DNA of 64,000 bases from positions 34,590 to 98,589 of IMG/VR virus record IMGVR_UViG_3300003322_000423; one strand, given 5' to 3'. A program made the translations under genes and the position numbers. Under the pieces are notes generated by a model that saw nothing but the letters and a program-made list of their open reading frames with translations, had not been told where the DNA came from and did no database searches. Below, one piece after another: positions 48,481-56,736 of the stretch. Source of the stretch: a virus. Each line of letters opens with the position of its first letter. The stretch's first letter is position 1.

Positions 48481-48595
48481 CGTCGGCAAGCTCCGCGAAG
48501 AACTCTGCCATTTCCCACTGTCCGGCCTTGTTCGCTTCAACAGCAAGGTTGTTCCACTCGATGTTGAAGCTGAGCCAGTACTGATGTGCGGTCAT
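48416..48595 (-). CDS. Unknown helical protein
   Basis: 59 residues (NNLAVEANKAGQWEMAEFFAELA). ATG 48595 preceded by GAGGTGG. Confidence 0.65.
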   Translation of the reverse strand: MTAHQYWLSFNIEWNNLAVEANKAGQWEMAEFFAELADDAGDMWAGVYGPLEGRSSFLV

Positions 48596-48712
48596 TTCTG
48601 CCACCTCAGATCATCCTCTACGAGGGGTTTGTGTCGTCCTTGTCACATCAGGATGGCACACGGATTAGTGTCCCGCAAGCCCCCTGAAGGTAAAATTAAT
48701 TGTTTGTGTTCA

Positions 48713-48729
48713 TGACAAGTTTGTTGTCA
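48713..48729. promoter_or_regulatory. Operator-like dyad
   Basis: Perfect inverted repeat TGACAA-N5-TTGTCA next to a TTGACA box and just downstream of a terminator (48736-48769), in a 180-nt gap without genes. Candidate repressor site; no good -10 found. Confidence 0.4.
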
Positions 48730-48735
48730 AAACAA

Positions 48736-48769
48736 AGACCCTAGCCAGGATTTCTCCCGACTAGGGTCT
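48736..48769 (-). terminator. Intrinsic terminator
   Basis: AGACCCTAG/CTAGGGTCT stem then TTTGTTTT on the minus strand. Confidence 0.75.
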
Positions 48770-48776
48770 ATGGACC

Positions 48777-49265
48777 TTAGCCGTTGTCCAACACGGCCCT
48801 CCCGTTGGGTCCCAGAAGCTCCAGAACGGCCTGTGCGGCCGTCTTGAGCTTGTCGTTCATGTCGTCCCTGTGAACCACCTGGGTCATGTCGGGAAGCGCG
48901 TTGAGCTTGTACAGAGACTCGTACGTGTTGCGCATATCCTGTACGCTTCGCAAGCCATCGCGGACGGCGTGAATGACCTGACTGGCCGGGGTGCCATATC
49001 TGTAGAGGATGGCTTCCTGGTCTTGACGGTTGGGAAGTTCTGCGGGCATATGGCCTAGCCCTAGAGAACTGAGCCGAGTACTGATTGACTTCAGTACATG
49101 AACCCCGAGGCGCTGAGCGCCTTCAAGCTTCCGGAGTGTTTCCATGGGGATCATAGCCACACCCTCGTGTCCGTCCAACGCCTTTACCAGATCTGCCCAT
49201 GTAGTGATGTCAGAGCTGATCTGAGCCGACTTGTGGTCTATTAGGCTTTCAGTCGTGGTGGTCAT
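48777..49265 (-). CDS. Unknown protein
   Basis: 162 residues, helical, no recognised motif (TLRKLEGAQRLGVHVLKS). Strong GAGG site 9 nt before ATG 49265. Flanked by terminators, so it is a monocistronic unit. Confidence 0.7.
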   Translation of the reverse strand: MTTTTESLIDHKSAQISSDITTWADLVKALDGHEGVAMIPMETLRKLEGAQRLGVHVLKSISTRLSSLGLGHMPAELPNRQDQEAILYRYGTPASQVIHAVRDGLRSVQDMRNTYESLYKLNALPDMTQVVHRDDMNDKLKTAAQAVLELLGPNGRAVLDNG

Positions 49266-49360
49266 GGTGGTACATCCTCGGTTGTGGGAGGTAGGGGACT
49301 TAGCATCAGTGTTCGACTGCCCCACAACATTTGGTTGTATATGAATTGTGACACAGAACA

Positions 49361-49380
49361 GGCCCCCGGTCAAGGGGGCC
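49361..49380 (-). terminator. GC hairpin overlapping a TTGACC box
   Basis: GGCCCCC/GGGGGCC stem; its loop on the minus strand contains TTGACC, followed 17 bp later by CACAAT (weak -10) facing the 49265 gene. Confidence 0.55.
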
Positions 49381-49424
49381 CGCTTGCTAATAATGTTGTC
49401 CGATGCACGGGATACGTGTACATG

Positions 49425-49670
49425 TCACCTCTTCTGTAGCACCTTATCTATCTTACGGCGAACCATGCGACGTGCTGTGTAGATGGTCCAACAGTCCCTC
49501 AGTACTGCGAACATCAGCAGACCCCATCCCACCCACAAGGCTACGCGCCACCCTGTAAAGGGCATCGAGCCATCCACTAGAGTGTAGATGCTGCGAACTA
49601 GCGAAACGCTGAGTACCAGTGCAGCCCAACGGTACAGGGCCACGCGGTCGAACAGGTTACGACGGTTCAT
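49425..49670 (-). CDS. Membrane protein, two TM segments
   Basis: 81 residues; WAALVLSVSLVRSIYTLV and WRVALWVGWGLLMFAVL are hydrophobic, and the tail is basic. Overlaps the upstream gene. Confidence 0.7.
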   Translation of the reverse strand: MNRRNLFDRVALYRWAALVLSVSLVRSIYTLVDGSMPFTGWRVALWVGWGLLMFAVLRDCWTIYTARRMVRRKIDKVLQKR

Positions 49671-50196
49671 CTTCGTCTACCTTTGCACCGGTTTCCGAAC
49701 TGATCTCCACAGCCAGGTTTCGTACCATGTCTTGCAACAACTCTAGCGTGTAGTCTCTTTTGGCTACCATGTTGTCTACGAATATGTCAAGCGCCTGATT
49801 GGCAGACAAGTCGCCTGAGGCACACCGGTTGAACACGGGACGCAACTCGTTTCGGGCTATCTCGTCACTGGTGCTCCATCGGGATGTGTTCTCCAGACCC
49901 ATGAAAAACTCTTGCAGAGCCAGCATGGCCTGAAAGTGGAAGTCTCCGAACGCATCGGTCAACTTATCGTAGAGCCGTGTGTACAGCCTGTCAAACACAT
50001 CCATGGTGTACATGAGTTTGGCGTTTACACAGTCCATACAGACATCTAGTGCTTGCTCCGGTGTGAGTTCTCCGGATGCACATCTGGAGAAAACCGGAGA
50101 CACCTGCCTGCGTGCAATGTCCTCTGAAAGAGTCCAACTCAACTCAGAGTCAAGCCCTACGGTGGCTTCCGCCAACTCGGTCAAAGCCCTGTCCAT
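49657..50196 (-). CDS. Unknown protein with an internal duplication
   Basis: 179 residues made of two similar halves: EDIARRQVSPVFSRCASGEL and DEIARNELRPVFNRCASGDL, each followed by a QALD helix. No family recognised. Confidence 0.7.
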   Translation of the reverse strand: MDRALTELAEATVGLDSELSWTLSEDIARRQVSPVFSRCASGELTPEQALDVCMDCVNAKLMYTMDVFDRLYTRLYDKLTDAFGDFHFQAMLALQEFFMGLENTSRWSTSDEIARNELRPVFNRCASGDLSANQALDIFVDNMVAKRDYTLELLQDMVRNLAVEISSETGAKVDEDEPS

Positions 50197-50249
50197 CGTC
50201 TATGCCCCCTTGGGCTACGCTGCCCCGAGTCATTCGGTCTTCGAAGGTA

Positions 50250-50279
50250 AGCCTAACATGATCTTTGTCGCCCCGTCAA
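50250..50279 (-). promoter_or_regulatory. Promoter for the duplicated-domain gene
   Basis: TTGACG (50274-50279), 18-bp spacer, TAGGCT (50250-50255). Confidence 0.65.
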
Positions 50280-50286
50280 CAAGTTG

Positions 50287-50311
50287 AGCCCCATCCATGA
50301 TGGTTGGGGCT
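50287..50311 (-). terminator. Terminator after the HNH gene
   Basis: AGCCCC/GGGGCT with inner CCAT/ATGG, 8 nt before the next -35. Confidence 0.7.
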
Positions 50312-50318
50312 TAGAGGG

Positions 50319-50690
50319 CTAGCACTTGCAGGTTTTAGATTGTTTGTAACAGTTTTTGCACCTAGATCTATTTCTGTTGTGTCTACATGTAAGACATTCT
50401 CGCCATCCTCTAGTGGGGTGTATATACAAATTTTCATCAGTGAAAGGATGACCCTTTTTGCAGGAATCCCTGCGCTCTTCTCTATTATTCTGTAGAGACG
50501 TTACGGGTGTGAGATGGTGTGGGTTTACACACCCTGCGTTATGACAAACGTGGTGAATTACTAAGTTTTTTGGAATTGGTCCCACAAAAATCTCATAAGA
50601 CACTCTGTGAGCTTGTTTCCCTCTAAACTTGCCATATTTGGATGTGCCCGCCGTGGCACCCATCCATTCCCAGCATTCGTGGAAGGGCAC
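50319..50690 (-). CDS. HNH endonuclease
   Basis: 123 residues. HECWEWMGATAG, KNLVIHHVCHNAGC and VNPHHLTPVT form an HNH_3 core; C-terminal CLTC and CKNC zinc residues. GTG start tentative. Confidence 0.88.
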   Translation of the reverse strand: MPFHECWEWMGATAGTSKYGKFRGKQAHRVSYEIFVGPIPKNLVIHHVCHNAGCVNPHHLTPVTSLQNNREERRDSCKKGHPFTDENLYIHPTRGWRECLTCRHNRNRSRCKNCYKQSKTCKC

Positions 50691-50716
50691 CAGATGAACC
50701 AGCCTCAGGAAAGGTT

Positions 50717-50884
50717 CTACCAGGGGCGCCAGGCCATTTTCCGTTTCCCGCTCGGTGTTAATACCATTATCCTTTGCATAGGTGGCTTAGGTTGAGTGCT
50801 GCCTTTTTGTTTTTGTTTGCGCTTGCTGCTTGAACTGCCCTTGGAAGATGCCTTTCCGTTCAAGTGTGGTTTAGGCTTTGCCAT
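50717..50884 (-). CDS. Lys-rich basic protein
   Basis: 55 residues, extremely basic (SSSKRKQKQKGS), with AGGAAGG before ATG. Possible nucleic-acid binder. Confidence 0.6.
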   Translation of the reverse strand: MAKPKPHLNGKASSKGSSSSKRKQKQKGSTQPKPPMQRIMVLTPSGKRKMAWRPW

Positions 50885-50893
50885 TTCGCCTTC

Positions 50894-50980
50894 CTAGTGA
50901 GTTATAAACGGTTCTATGAACAACCATATTATAACAGTCACCAGGAAACCTATCATCAACCAATCAGGGCCGTGATTCAT
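50894..50980 (-). CDS. 28-residue TM micro-protein
   Basis: MNHGPDWLMIGFLVTVIIWL... a single TM segment; GGAG site; coupled to the 50964 gene. Confidence 0.6.
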   Translation of the reverse strand: MNHGPDWLMIGFLVTVIIWLFIEPFITH

Positions 50981-51203
50981 GTCGCTCCGCGAGACTTTGT
51001 GAAGTAAGATGCCATCCCCCACAGGAGTGGCACCGATAGGTCCGGCAAGGCAATTTCCCTCCCTTGAACTGGCCGTAAAGCGCCGTACGCCAGATGGTGT
51101 TGAGGGCTTTGTCAGCAAGACGCTGAGATGCAAACCGGACCTTCCCCGTTGGGTCTTTGCCTGCATAGCACCTGGTCTTAGGCCGTCGGACTTTCTTAGG
51201 CAC
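50964..51203 (-). CDS. Zinc-finger-like protein
   Basis: 79 residues; basic, with CRTYRCHSCGGWHLTS, a motif seen in many actinophage proteins. GTG 51203 after GGGGTGG. Confidence 0.65.
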   Translation of the reverse strand: MPKKVRRPKTRCYAGKDPTGKVRFASQRLADKALNTIWRTALYGQFKGGKLPCRTYRCHSCGGWHLTSQSLAERHESRP

Positions 51204-51414
51204 GTTCCACCCCTTTGAGATGTATCTTGCCTTGTATCCTGTCGACCCTGAAAGACCTATAGCCCCCTTCAAAGTCGTTGGCGTCCGGGTCCCATGCCGT
51301 GATGAGCCAGTGTCCTGCCTTGCTCTTCCAGACACGGGTGGCATATACCTTACGGTATTGGTGTTCATAGCCCAGCACGCACACTACGTGCGGGGGGAGT
51401 TCGCTTACGTCCAT
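51196..51414 (-). CDS. Unknown beta-rich protein
   Basis: 72 residues (RKVYATRVWKSKAGHWLIT). TGATG-coupled. Confidence 0.6.
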   Translation of the reverse strand: MDVSELPPHVVCVLGYEHQYRKVYATRVWKSKAGHWLITAWDPDANDFEGGYRSFRVDRIQGKIHLKGVERA

Positions 51415-51590
51415 CACATCTCCCTGAGGTACCAGCCTTGCTCGGGTGTCCAGCCTAGACAGTGGTCTCGCCCGAAGCAAAGGGAACGTCCCCACCCTTC
51501 CTCGGTACGGAAGGTACAGTTGACCCCTAGTGCTTCAAGGCTGTTGAGGCATGCGACTATCTCATGCATGAGGCTTTCATCCGCATTCAT
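51414..51590 (-). CDS. Unknown protein
   Basis: 58 residues (HEIVACLNSLEALGVNC). TGATG-coupled to the gene before. Confidence 0.6.
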   Translation of the reverse strand: MNADESLMHEIVACLNSLEALGVNCTFRTEEGWGRSLCFGRDHCLGWTPEQGWYLREM

Positions 51591-51841
51591 CAGAATGTAC
51601 CTAGCCAGCACCGGTCATAATCTGCTATATCATAGATCTGATTCCAGTAGTCGTCGAATTCCTGTACGTCCTGTGACAGCTTAAGAAGATCTATCAAATG
51701 CGACAGAGACAGTTGGTAGTCTGTCCGATAGAACCAGGTGGAGTTTTCCAGCCTCCTGACTATGACATCCCGTTTGGCCTCAAACGGAATATCTGCGCCC
51801 CAGACATCCGCTAGATTTATCGTATAAATCCAGTTAGGCAT
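51590..51841 (-). CDS. Unknown protein
   Basis: 83 residues starting MPNWIYTINLADVWG; similar openings are common in phage small proteins. No function. Confidence 0.65.
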   Translation of the reverse strand: MPNWIYTINLADVWGADIPFEAKRDVIVRRLENSTWFYRTDYQLSLSHLIDLLKLSQDVQEFDDYWNQIYDIADYDRCWLGTF

Positions 51842-51872
51842 TACTCGTCACCCTCTCCCTTGATTTGGACAC

Positions 51873-52076
51873 TCACCAGAGTGCCTCTACTATCTGAAGA
51901 AACAACAGGATATTGCGGTCATCGTGGAATGGGTCGGCGGAGGTCTGGATAACCCGTTCGCACAAATCCTGACGACCGAATTGATGCAATGAATTGTAAA
52001 GAGCCTGTCCTCTACGCTGGTCCGGATGGTCAACAGCGTAAGCTGCCGACCACCTGAGCCATTCGGTGTACGTCAC
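51873..52076 (-). CDS. Unknown protein downstream of Lsr2
   Basis: 67 residues, Trp- and His-containing. GTG start overlapping the lsr2 stop. Confidence 0.6.
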   Translation of the reverse strand: MTYTEWLRWSAAYAVDHPDQRRGQALYNSLHQFGRQDLCERVIQTSADPFHDDRNILLFLQIVEALW

Positions 52077-52402
52077 TTGTTAGCCGCCTCGAAGCGCTCG
52101 TACACAGACTGGGGGACACGGCCCCGGCGGGCCACCTCAATGCCGTTGCGTGCGGCCCACTCACGGACGGTGTGGACGTACTCCCGATTGTGGCTGACTT
52201 TCCGGACGTCCACCTTCTGAGAGGCACTGGCCTTACGGCCTCGGCTGATGTACTTGTTCATGGACCGGCGGAAGTTCGCGGCGTTCAACGGGTTGAGGTC
52301 GATTTCGTACGCGACCCCCTCGAAGCTGAAGGACAGGGTCTCAATGCCCTTGCTCTCGCGGCCGGTAATGTCGTCTGTGATGGTGACAATGGTCTTTTCC
52401 AT
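52073..52402 (-). CDS. lsr2: Lsr2-like nucleoid protein
   Basis: 109 residues. The N-terminal dimerisation domain has TITDDITGRESKGIETLSFS and FEGVAYEIDL; the C-terminal domain has TVREWAARNGIEVARRGRVP, the AT-hook-like minor-groove binder of Lsr2. Host Lsr2 silences AT-rich foreign DNA, so a phage copy may compete with it or regulate phage genes. GGAAAGGA site. Confidence 0.93.
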   Translation of the reverse strand: MEKTIVTITDDITGRESKGIETLSFSFEGVAYEIDLNPLNAANFRRSMNKYISRGRKASASQKVDVRKVSHNREYVHTVREWAARNGIEVARRGRVPQSVYERFEAANK

Positions 52403-52435
52403 GGCTGGTTCCTTTCCTGGAAGCCTTGTACTACT

Positions 52436-52467
52436 CAGACTATGACATAGCCTGATGTGTTAGGTCA
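52436..52467 (-). promoter_or_regulatory. Putative lsr2 promoter
   Basis: TTGACC whose TGA is the stop codon of the upstream gene (52465), then CATAGT after 18 bp. The -10 is imperfect. Confidence 0.45.
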
Positions 52468-52650
52468 AGAGGTTTCGTCGGTGTCTTTGTGCTCCCTGAT
52501 CTGCATGTTGAGGGAGTACAGGTCAGGGTCCTTGCCATCGTTGTACGACGGGTGCATGACCATCCGGTGACAGTACGCCATCTCATCTTCGGTCCACGTG
52601 CTGAGCATGAGATCTACAAATTGGTAGTAGATGTTTTCGTCGTCGTTCAT
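52465..52650 (-). CDS. Unknown acidic protein
   Basis: 61 residues (YYQFVDLMLSTWTEDEMAY). No family. Confidence 0.6.
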   Translation of the reverse strand: MNDDENIYYQFVDLMLSTWTEDEMAYCHRMVMHPSYNDGKDPDLYSLNMQIREHKDTDETS

Positions 52651-52651
52651 C

Positions 52652-52933
52652 TTATGCCTCTCCCACTACTATGAATTCACCCGTAGAACGGCAATTCCAG
52701 CAGCGTTCATATTTGCCTGTTGTCTCGTTCAGATGTCCATATTCGTCGTCTTCTTTCAGAGAAAACAACTGCCTTTGCGGACACCCATAACCCCACCAAT
52801 CGCCGTCTTCGTCCTGATAATTCTCGGGGATCACACCTTCATAAGAGGCGTCGAGTATTGTTGTCGGACGATTTTCCAGCCATTTTATGGCAAGCAATTC
52901 GTCAGACGTCTTATTCTTCTTCCAGTCATTCAC
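52652..52933 (-). CDS. Zinc-containing unknown protein
   Basis: 93 residues with GYGCPQRQLF and CWNC. No family. Confidence 0.6.
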   Translation of the reverse strand: MNDWKKNKTSDELLAIKWLENRPTTILDASYEGVIPENYQDEDGDWWGYGCPQRQLFSLKEDDEYGHLNETTGKYERCWNCRSTGEFIVVGEA

Positions 52934-53286
52934 AGATCCTCCAGTTCTTTGATTTTTGCCTGATCTGGCATCTTGACGTCGGGGAACATGAACTTCTTAG
53001 CCAGATAGTACGGCCCGAAGAAGGGCCAGAGCAAGGCCATTGGACGTGACATTTTATTGTAGCTGGCCACGTACTTTACGTACTCATAAAGAGTGGTGTT
53101 TTTCCGACTCTTTTTAAGAGGGTAATAAGGAAACTCACCTCCGTAGTACGACTCTGTCTTGTCCGGATCTTCGTTCTTCCACCGCATCCACTCGACAGAC
53201 CGGCGGACGTGAATGACCCGGACCCCAACCATAGCCCCAACCACGTACACAAATGTACTGACCGAGGCTATCAACCATGCGAGCAT
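52930..53286 (-). CDS. Membrane protein
   Basis: 118 residues; N-terminal TM LAWLIASVSTFVYVVGAMVG, then a basic soluble part. TAATG-coupled. Confidence 0.65.
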   Translation of the reverse strand: MLAWLIASVSTFVYVVGAMVGVRVIHVRRSVEWMRWKNEDPDKTESYYGGEFPYYPLKKSRKNTTLYEYVKYVASYNKMSRPMALLWPFFGPYYLAKKFMFPDVKMPDQAKIKELEDL

Positions 53287-53540
53287 TACGACTCCCAGCA
53301 TTTGTCATGACGATACCAATCCCCTGCACCCGTGGCTCGGTTGAGTTCCTTTTCGTTGTCCTCAAAAGAACGGGCACAGTGAACACCATTGAGTACAGAC
53401 TCTGTGAGTCGCTGGTAATGCTTGGCCCTTTCGAGCAGTTCATACAAGCAAGGAACGTGCTCGTAATACCGTTCCTGGTGAAGAACTTCAGCAGCCGCCA
53501 GTACTTCTGCCTCTAGGTCGTCCAAGTAGTTGTAGCTCAT
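53286..53540 (-). CDS. Unknown helical protein
   Basis: 84 residues; long helices (LEAEVLAAAEVLHQE). ATGA-coupled. Confidence 0.6.
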   Translation of the reverse strand: MSYNYLDDLEAEVLAAAEVLHQERYYEHVPCLYELLERAKHYQRLTESVLNGVHCARSFEDNEKELNRATGAGDWYRHDKCWES

Positions 53541-53758
53541 GCCCGGAGTTCCTTTACTGTGAGGTCGACGCGCTTGTCCCCGACAATGTCATGCAGCACA
53601 GTGTTTATATGCTGCCCGCACGCGTAGCGCTTAAGCCCGTCGCGGCCGACGAATTCCCACGTGGCCCACATCGTGCAGGGAAAGAGGTTGTCCCGCATGT
53701 CGTGCTCCGGATCGTACAACCGGCCGCAGGGGATAGTGAATGCGTTGTCATTCATCAT
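53537..53758 (-). CDS. Unknown Cys/His protein
   Basis: 73 residues; IPCGRLYDPEHD, CTMWATWEF, CGQH: plausible zinc site. No family. Confidence 0.6.
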   Translation of the reverse strand: MMNDNAFTIPCGRLYDPEHDMRDNLFPCTMWATWEFVGRDGLKRYACGQHINTVLHDIVGDKRVDLTVKELRA

Positions 53759-54341
53759 TTGTCCGTCGTTGATTGCGTACTATTCTCAATATAGTACTTG
53801 GGTTAACGTCAAATTCTTTAGCTAGAGTTCGATACCCCACAACACCCTTGAGGTATCTGTCTCGTATCTCTTTTACTTGATCTTCAGACAGTTTACGTAT
53901 TTTTACATTGGTTGTGGGGCGTCGATTCTTCCGTGTCTTATCTTGTTCATTAAGCAGGCTATTTCCTGCAAATAGATGCAACACAGACACACATGAGGGG
54001 TTATCACACGTATGGCACACCATTTCTGGAGTGTATCCGTACACCCATTTAAATATCCATACATGCGCCCTGTGTTGCTGACCCTCCGCCCAAAACCACC
54101 CGTACCCGTCTTTGTCCTTACCTCGTTGCCACACCCGACAATTGGTTATAGGGTCCCTCACCCATTTTGTGTTAAATCTTTCAATAGGTGAGGGACGTGC
54201 CCGTTTAGGTCTATTTGCGTACTCACATTTGTAACAAACCCCTCTTCTATCTTTTGGATCTAAAGATCCAGTTCCCGACTTACTGTGTTTTAGCGGAAAT
54301 TCAACAACCCCTCTATCTAAACCGCATTTAGTACAAATCAT
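53748..54341 (-). CDS. HNH homing endonuclease with C-terminal HTH
   Basis: 197 residues. Zinc knuckle CTKCGLDRG at the start; CRVWQRGKDKDGYGW, MVCHTCDNPSC and VSVLHLFAG form the HNH core; GYRTLAKEFDVNPSTILRIV is the HTH. Inserted next to the SprT-like gene. Confidence 0.88.
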   Translation of the reverse strand: MICTKCGLDRGVVEFPLKHSKSGTGSLDPKDRRGVCYKCEYANRPKRARPSPIERFNTKWVRDPITNCRVWQRGKDKDGYGWFWAEGQQHRAHVWIFKWVYGYTPEMVCHTCDNPSCVSVLHLFAGNSLLNEQDKTRKNRRPTTNVKIRKLSEDQVKEIRDRYLKGVVGYRTLAKEFDVNPSTILRIVRNQRRTNDE

Positions 54342-54343
54342 TT

Positions 54344-54895
54344 TCACATCACCATATCCAGTCCACAGACACATGTGGGAAGCCCTAGATCTGCCCACTT
54401 CTTAGTTAGGCGGATAGTGTATCCACACTCGCACCAGGCTTTCAACATACGTGTTGTTTGAGGCTTAGAGGCGGGTGTAAGGACAGCATGGGGGAAAGGA
54501 CCCAACTTGCCTAGAACGTCACTCAGACGGGCGCTCAGATCGTCTCCCGGCACCGTTGCTGTCATCTTGCCGGTTAGGCCGAGGCCCCGGGCAACACGAC
54601 CGAACTCCTTGCCGTGCCCGGACTGGCAGTCGTCAGCCGCATGGATGAGTTCGTGCAACAGGGTTGCCAGAACTTGAATCGAGTCCGCGATAGCCGGGCT
54701 GATGAAAATCTGCGGCACCTTGTCTTCCGCAGAATTCGAACTGTGGCACACCCCGATAGTAGCCTTTCGCTTCCCTTTGGGCCACCCCACAGACACACGG
54801 ACGATTTCAGGGAGAGGCTTTTCGACGTCCTTGAACCAGGGTCGAAAAATCTCAATGGCATCCATGAGCCACTGTTCACGATTTGTCTCAGCCAT
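54344..54895 (-). CDS. SprT-like metalloprotease with zinc ribbon
   Basis: 183 residues. LHELIHAADDCQSGHGKEF is HExxH plus third His; C-terminal CECG...CVCG ribbon as in Spartan relatives. Second protease of this fold in the window. Confidence 0.88.
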   Translation of the reverse strand: MAETNREQWLMDAIEIFRPWFKDVEKPLPEIVRVSVGWPKGKRKATIGVCHSSNSAEDKVPQIFISPAIADSIQVLATLLHELIHAADDCQSGHGKEFGRVARGLGLTGKMTATVPGDDLSARLSDVLGKLGPFPHAVLTPASKPQTTRMLKAWCECGYTIRLTKKWADLGLPTCVCGLDMVM

Positions 54896-55043
54896 TGTCA
54901 GCCACCTTCCGGTAGTTCTGGGTCAGTTCGGTGTCGTAGGCGCTCCACGCCTCACGCAGGTGCCTTTCGTAGGCCGTTTCGACGGAGGTCACCGGTTCGT
55001 TCAGCCGGGCCACCATGAACCCCTCAAAGGTCGTCTCGTACAT
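54888..55043 (-). CDS. 51-residue unknown protein
   Basis: Reads MYETTFEGFMVARLN... ending NYRKVADNG. TGATG coupling upstream and 8-nt overlap with the protease gene. Confidence 0.6.
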   Translation of the reverse strand: MYETTFEGFMVARLNEPVTSVETAYERHLREAWSAYDTELTQNYRKVADNG

Positions 55044-55369
55044 CAGCCTCTCCCTTCCCGGTATGCCGCTTCTGCGAGATCCTGTGCTTCGTCGTCCACG
55101 ATTTCTATGTATCCCGTACCTACGCCGTCAACGGGCCATCTGTCATCTTGTTCATGCAGATACCGGTGAAAGAGCGGCATGTGAATGTTGAACGCGAAAA
55201 GACGCGATTTGGTATCGCTGAACTGATCTCCGGGAATGATGAGCAACTCCCCACACACCCGGCAATCCGTAGTTGCGTGGCTCAGGTCCCGGATGTCCCA
55301 CTCAGGGTACTTACGCACCCAACTGTGGCCGCAACCTGTAGTGAAGCGAGTACCGTAGTGGCGGGTCAT
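55043..55369 (-). CDS. Zinc-site protein of unknown function
   Basis: 108 residues; TTGCGHSWVRKY and DCRVCGELL could bind one zinc. Acidic C-terminus. Confidence 0.65.
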   Translation of the reverse strand: MTRHYGTRFTTGCGHSWVRKYPEWDIRDLSHATTDCRVCGELLIIPGDQFSDTKSRLFAFNIHMPLFHRYLHEQDDRWPVDGVGTGYIEIVDDEAQDLAEAAYREGRG

Positions 55370-55379
55370 TTATGTTCTC

Positions 55380-55748
55380 CTAAACGTGGGCAGGGAGGAT
55401 GTAACCCGAATCGAGATACCGGCGCTCATCGTCTTCAGTCCAGTCCACCGAGACTGTCTGGAGGTTGGACACCCAACAGTTGCAGTATCCGTCCGACGTG
55501 CAGTATGTGTCCAACAGGACCTCGAAGATATCCCGCCTGACCCCGTAGGAGTAGGCCACGCCGTCAATGGCATGACAGATACCCGGAATGCTGTGGAGCT
55601 TCAACCCCGGAACATCCCGGTACACCCATTCCCCGTTCGGGCCAGTGACGGAGATGTCCCAATCATCCACGACCCTGCGGTACTGCCAGTCCTCATAGTG
55701 GCTCTCGATCCACTCTACGGCCTTCTGAGCCTCCACACTGAGGGGCAT
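55380..55748 (-). CDS. Unknown protein
   Basis: 122 residues; CTSDGYCNCWVSNLQTVSVDW is the clearest segment. TGATG-coupled to the micro-protein gene upstream. Confidence 0.65.
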   Translation of the reverse strand: MPLSVEAQKAVEWIESHYEDWQYRRVVDDWDISVTGPNGEWVYRDVPGLKLHSIPGICHAIDGVAYSYGVRRDIFEVLLDTYCTSDGYCNCWVSNLQTVSVDWTEDDERRYLDSGYILPAHV

Positions 55749-55855
55749 CACCAGCCCCCTAGATCACTGGCGTGACCTGAAGCTATCACGATAAAGAAAC
55801 CGAGGATGAACGCGGCGGCGATAATCGCGCCTTTCCAGTCCGTTCCGTTATTCAT
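55748..55855 (-). CDS. 35-residue TM micro-protein
   Basis: MNNGTDWKGAIIAAAFILGF... one TM segment; AAAGGA site. Confidence 0.6.
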   Translation of the reverse strand: MNNGTDWKGAIIAAAFILGFFIVIASGHASDLGGW

Positions 55856-55875
55856 CATTAATCCTTTCTCAGGGA

Positions 55876-55934
55876 AGAAAACCCACCCCGGAAGCCAGTC
55901 GTTGGTTTGGTGGCATGTCCGGGGTGGGGGTTTA
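55876..55934 (-). terminator. Long hairpin terminator
   Basis: AACCCACCCCGG/CCGGGGTGGGGGTT stem after the 56048 gene; the 190-nt gap 55859-56047 holds nothing else I can name. Confidence 0.6.
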
Positions 55935-56047
55935 TACCTGCCTCAGCGCCGGTCGTCGTCTCTTGTTGTGTTCACGGCTTTCGGTTCAGGGTTACCCGAT
56001 CGGTTGCCTACGAGACTTTGCACGCGACCCCGCCCTGAGACAGGAGA

Positions 56048-56248
56048 CTAGCGGATGTTGTTCCGGGCGTAGGTGCCGATTTCCCTCAGCACACCCTCAC
56101 GGACAACGGTGATGATCTCTTTGGCTAGAGCCTCTATGGCACCCGCCGAGTTCAGCAAGTCTGCCGGGGGAGACATGATGAACTCCTCAATCATGTCCGT
56201 GACATCCTTGCGGAGATAAGCGTCCGTATGCGCTTGCTTGTGCGGCAT
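56048..56248 (-). CDS. Unknown protein
   Basis: 66 residues (KDVTDMIEEFIMSPPADLL, IEALAKEIITVV). TAATG-coupled. Confidence 0.6.
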   Translation of the reverse strand: MPHKQAHTDAYLRKDVTDMIEEFIMSPPADLLNSAGAIEALAKEIITVVREGVLREIGTYARNNIR

Positions 56249-56349
56249 TACTTTGCCCTTCGCTTGAACCAGACCATGACCCTGTCCCCCGCTAGGGCGC
56301 CCACGGTGCCAAGTAGGCAGGTGAGCGCCCATTCGAGTACTTCACGCAC
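56248..56349 (-). CDS. 33-residue TM micro-protein
   Basis: VREVLEWALTCLLGTVGALA... basic tail FKRRAK; GTG start overlapping the previous gene. Confidence 0.55.
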   Translation of the reverse strand: MREVLEWALTCLLGTVGALAGDRVMVWFKRRAK

Positions 56350-56527
56350 TCGGAACCGCCTTGCGGACCCTGGTGACAGCCTCAGGCCGAGCGATGCGGT
56401 AGGTCTTCTGAAGCTTGCGGGCGGCGTCACGGGAGATGCGCCCAGGGTGGGCCGGAACCTCCGTCTTACCGACCACGATGGTCAGCTTGAACGATCCGGC
56501 GGGGTAGGTGTGACGGGTGTCGCTCAT
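56342..56527 (-). CDS. Small basic protein
   Basis: 61 residues; HPGRISRDAARKLQKTYRI suggests DNA binding. Unknown. Confidence 0.6.
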   Translation of the reverse strand: MSDTRHTYPAGSFKLTIVVGKTEVPAHPGRISRDAARKLQKTYRIARPEAVTRVRKAVPSA

Positions 56528-56539
56528 GGCAGTGTCCTT

Positions 56540-56698
56540 TCAGTCTTCGGCGAATTCGCCTTCGCCGTTGTATTCGTCTCGGCATTCCTGAGAGCAGAAC
56601 ATCCCGTGCCGCTCCCAGTTTTGGGGTTCGCTCTCGCAGTTGCAGCACGGGGAGGACCCGAATCCGCAACCGCCCATGTGGTCGTAGAAGCCGCTCAT
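56540..56698 (-). CDS. Cys-rich small protein
   Basis: 52 residues; CCNCESEP and CSQECRDEY resemble a zinc-finger of the CxxC/CxxxC kind. Confidence 0.6.
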   Translation of the reverse strand: MSGFYDHMGGCGFGSSPCCNCESEPQNWERHGMFCSQECRDEYNGEGEFAED

Positions 56699-56736
56699 CG
56701 GGTCCGCCCTTCGTTGTGGTCCTACCGTAGCACATG

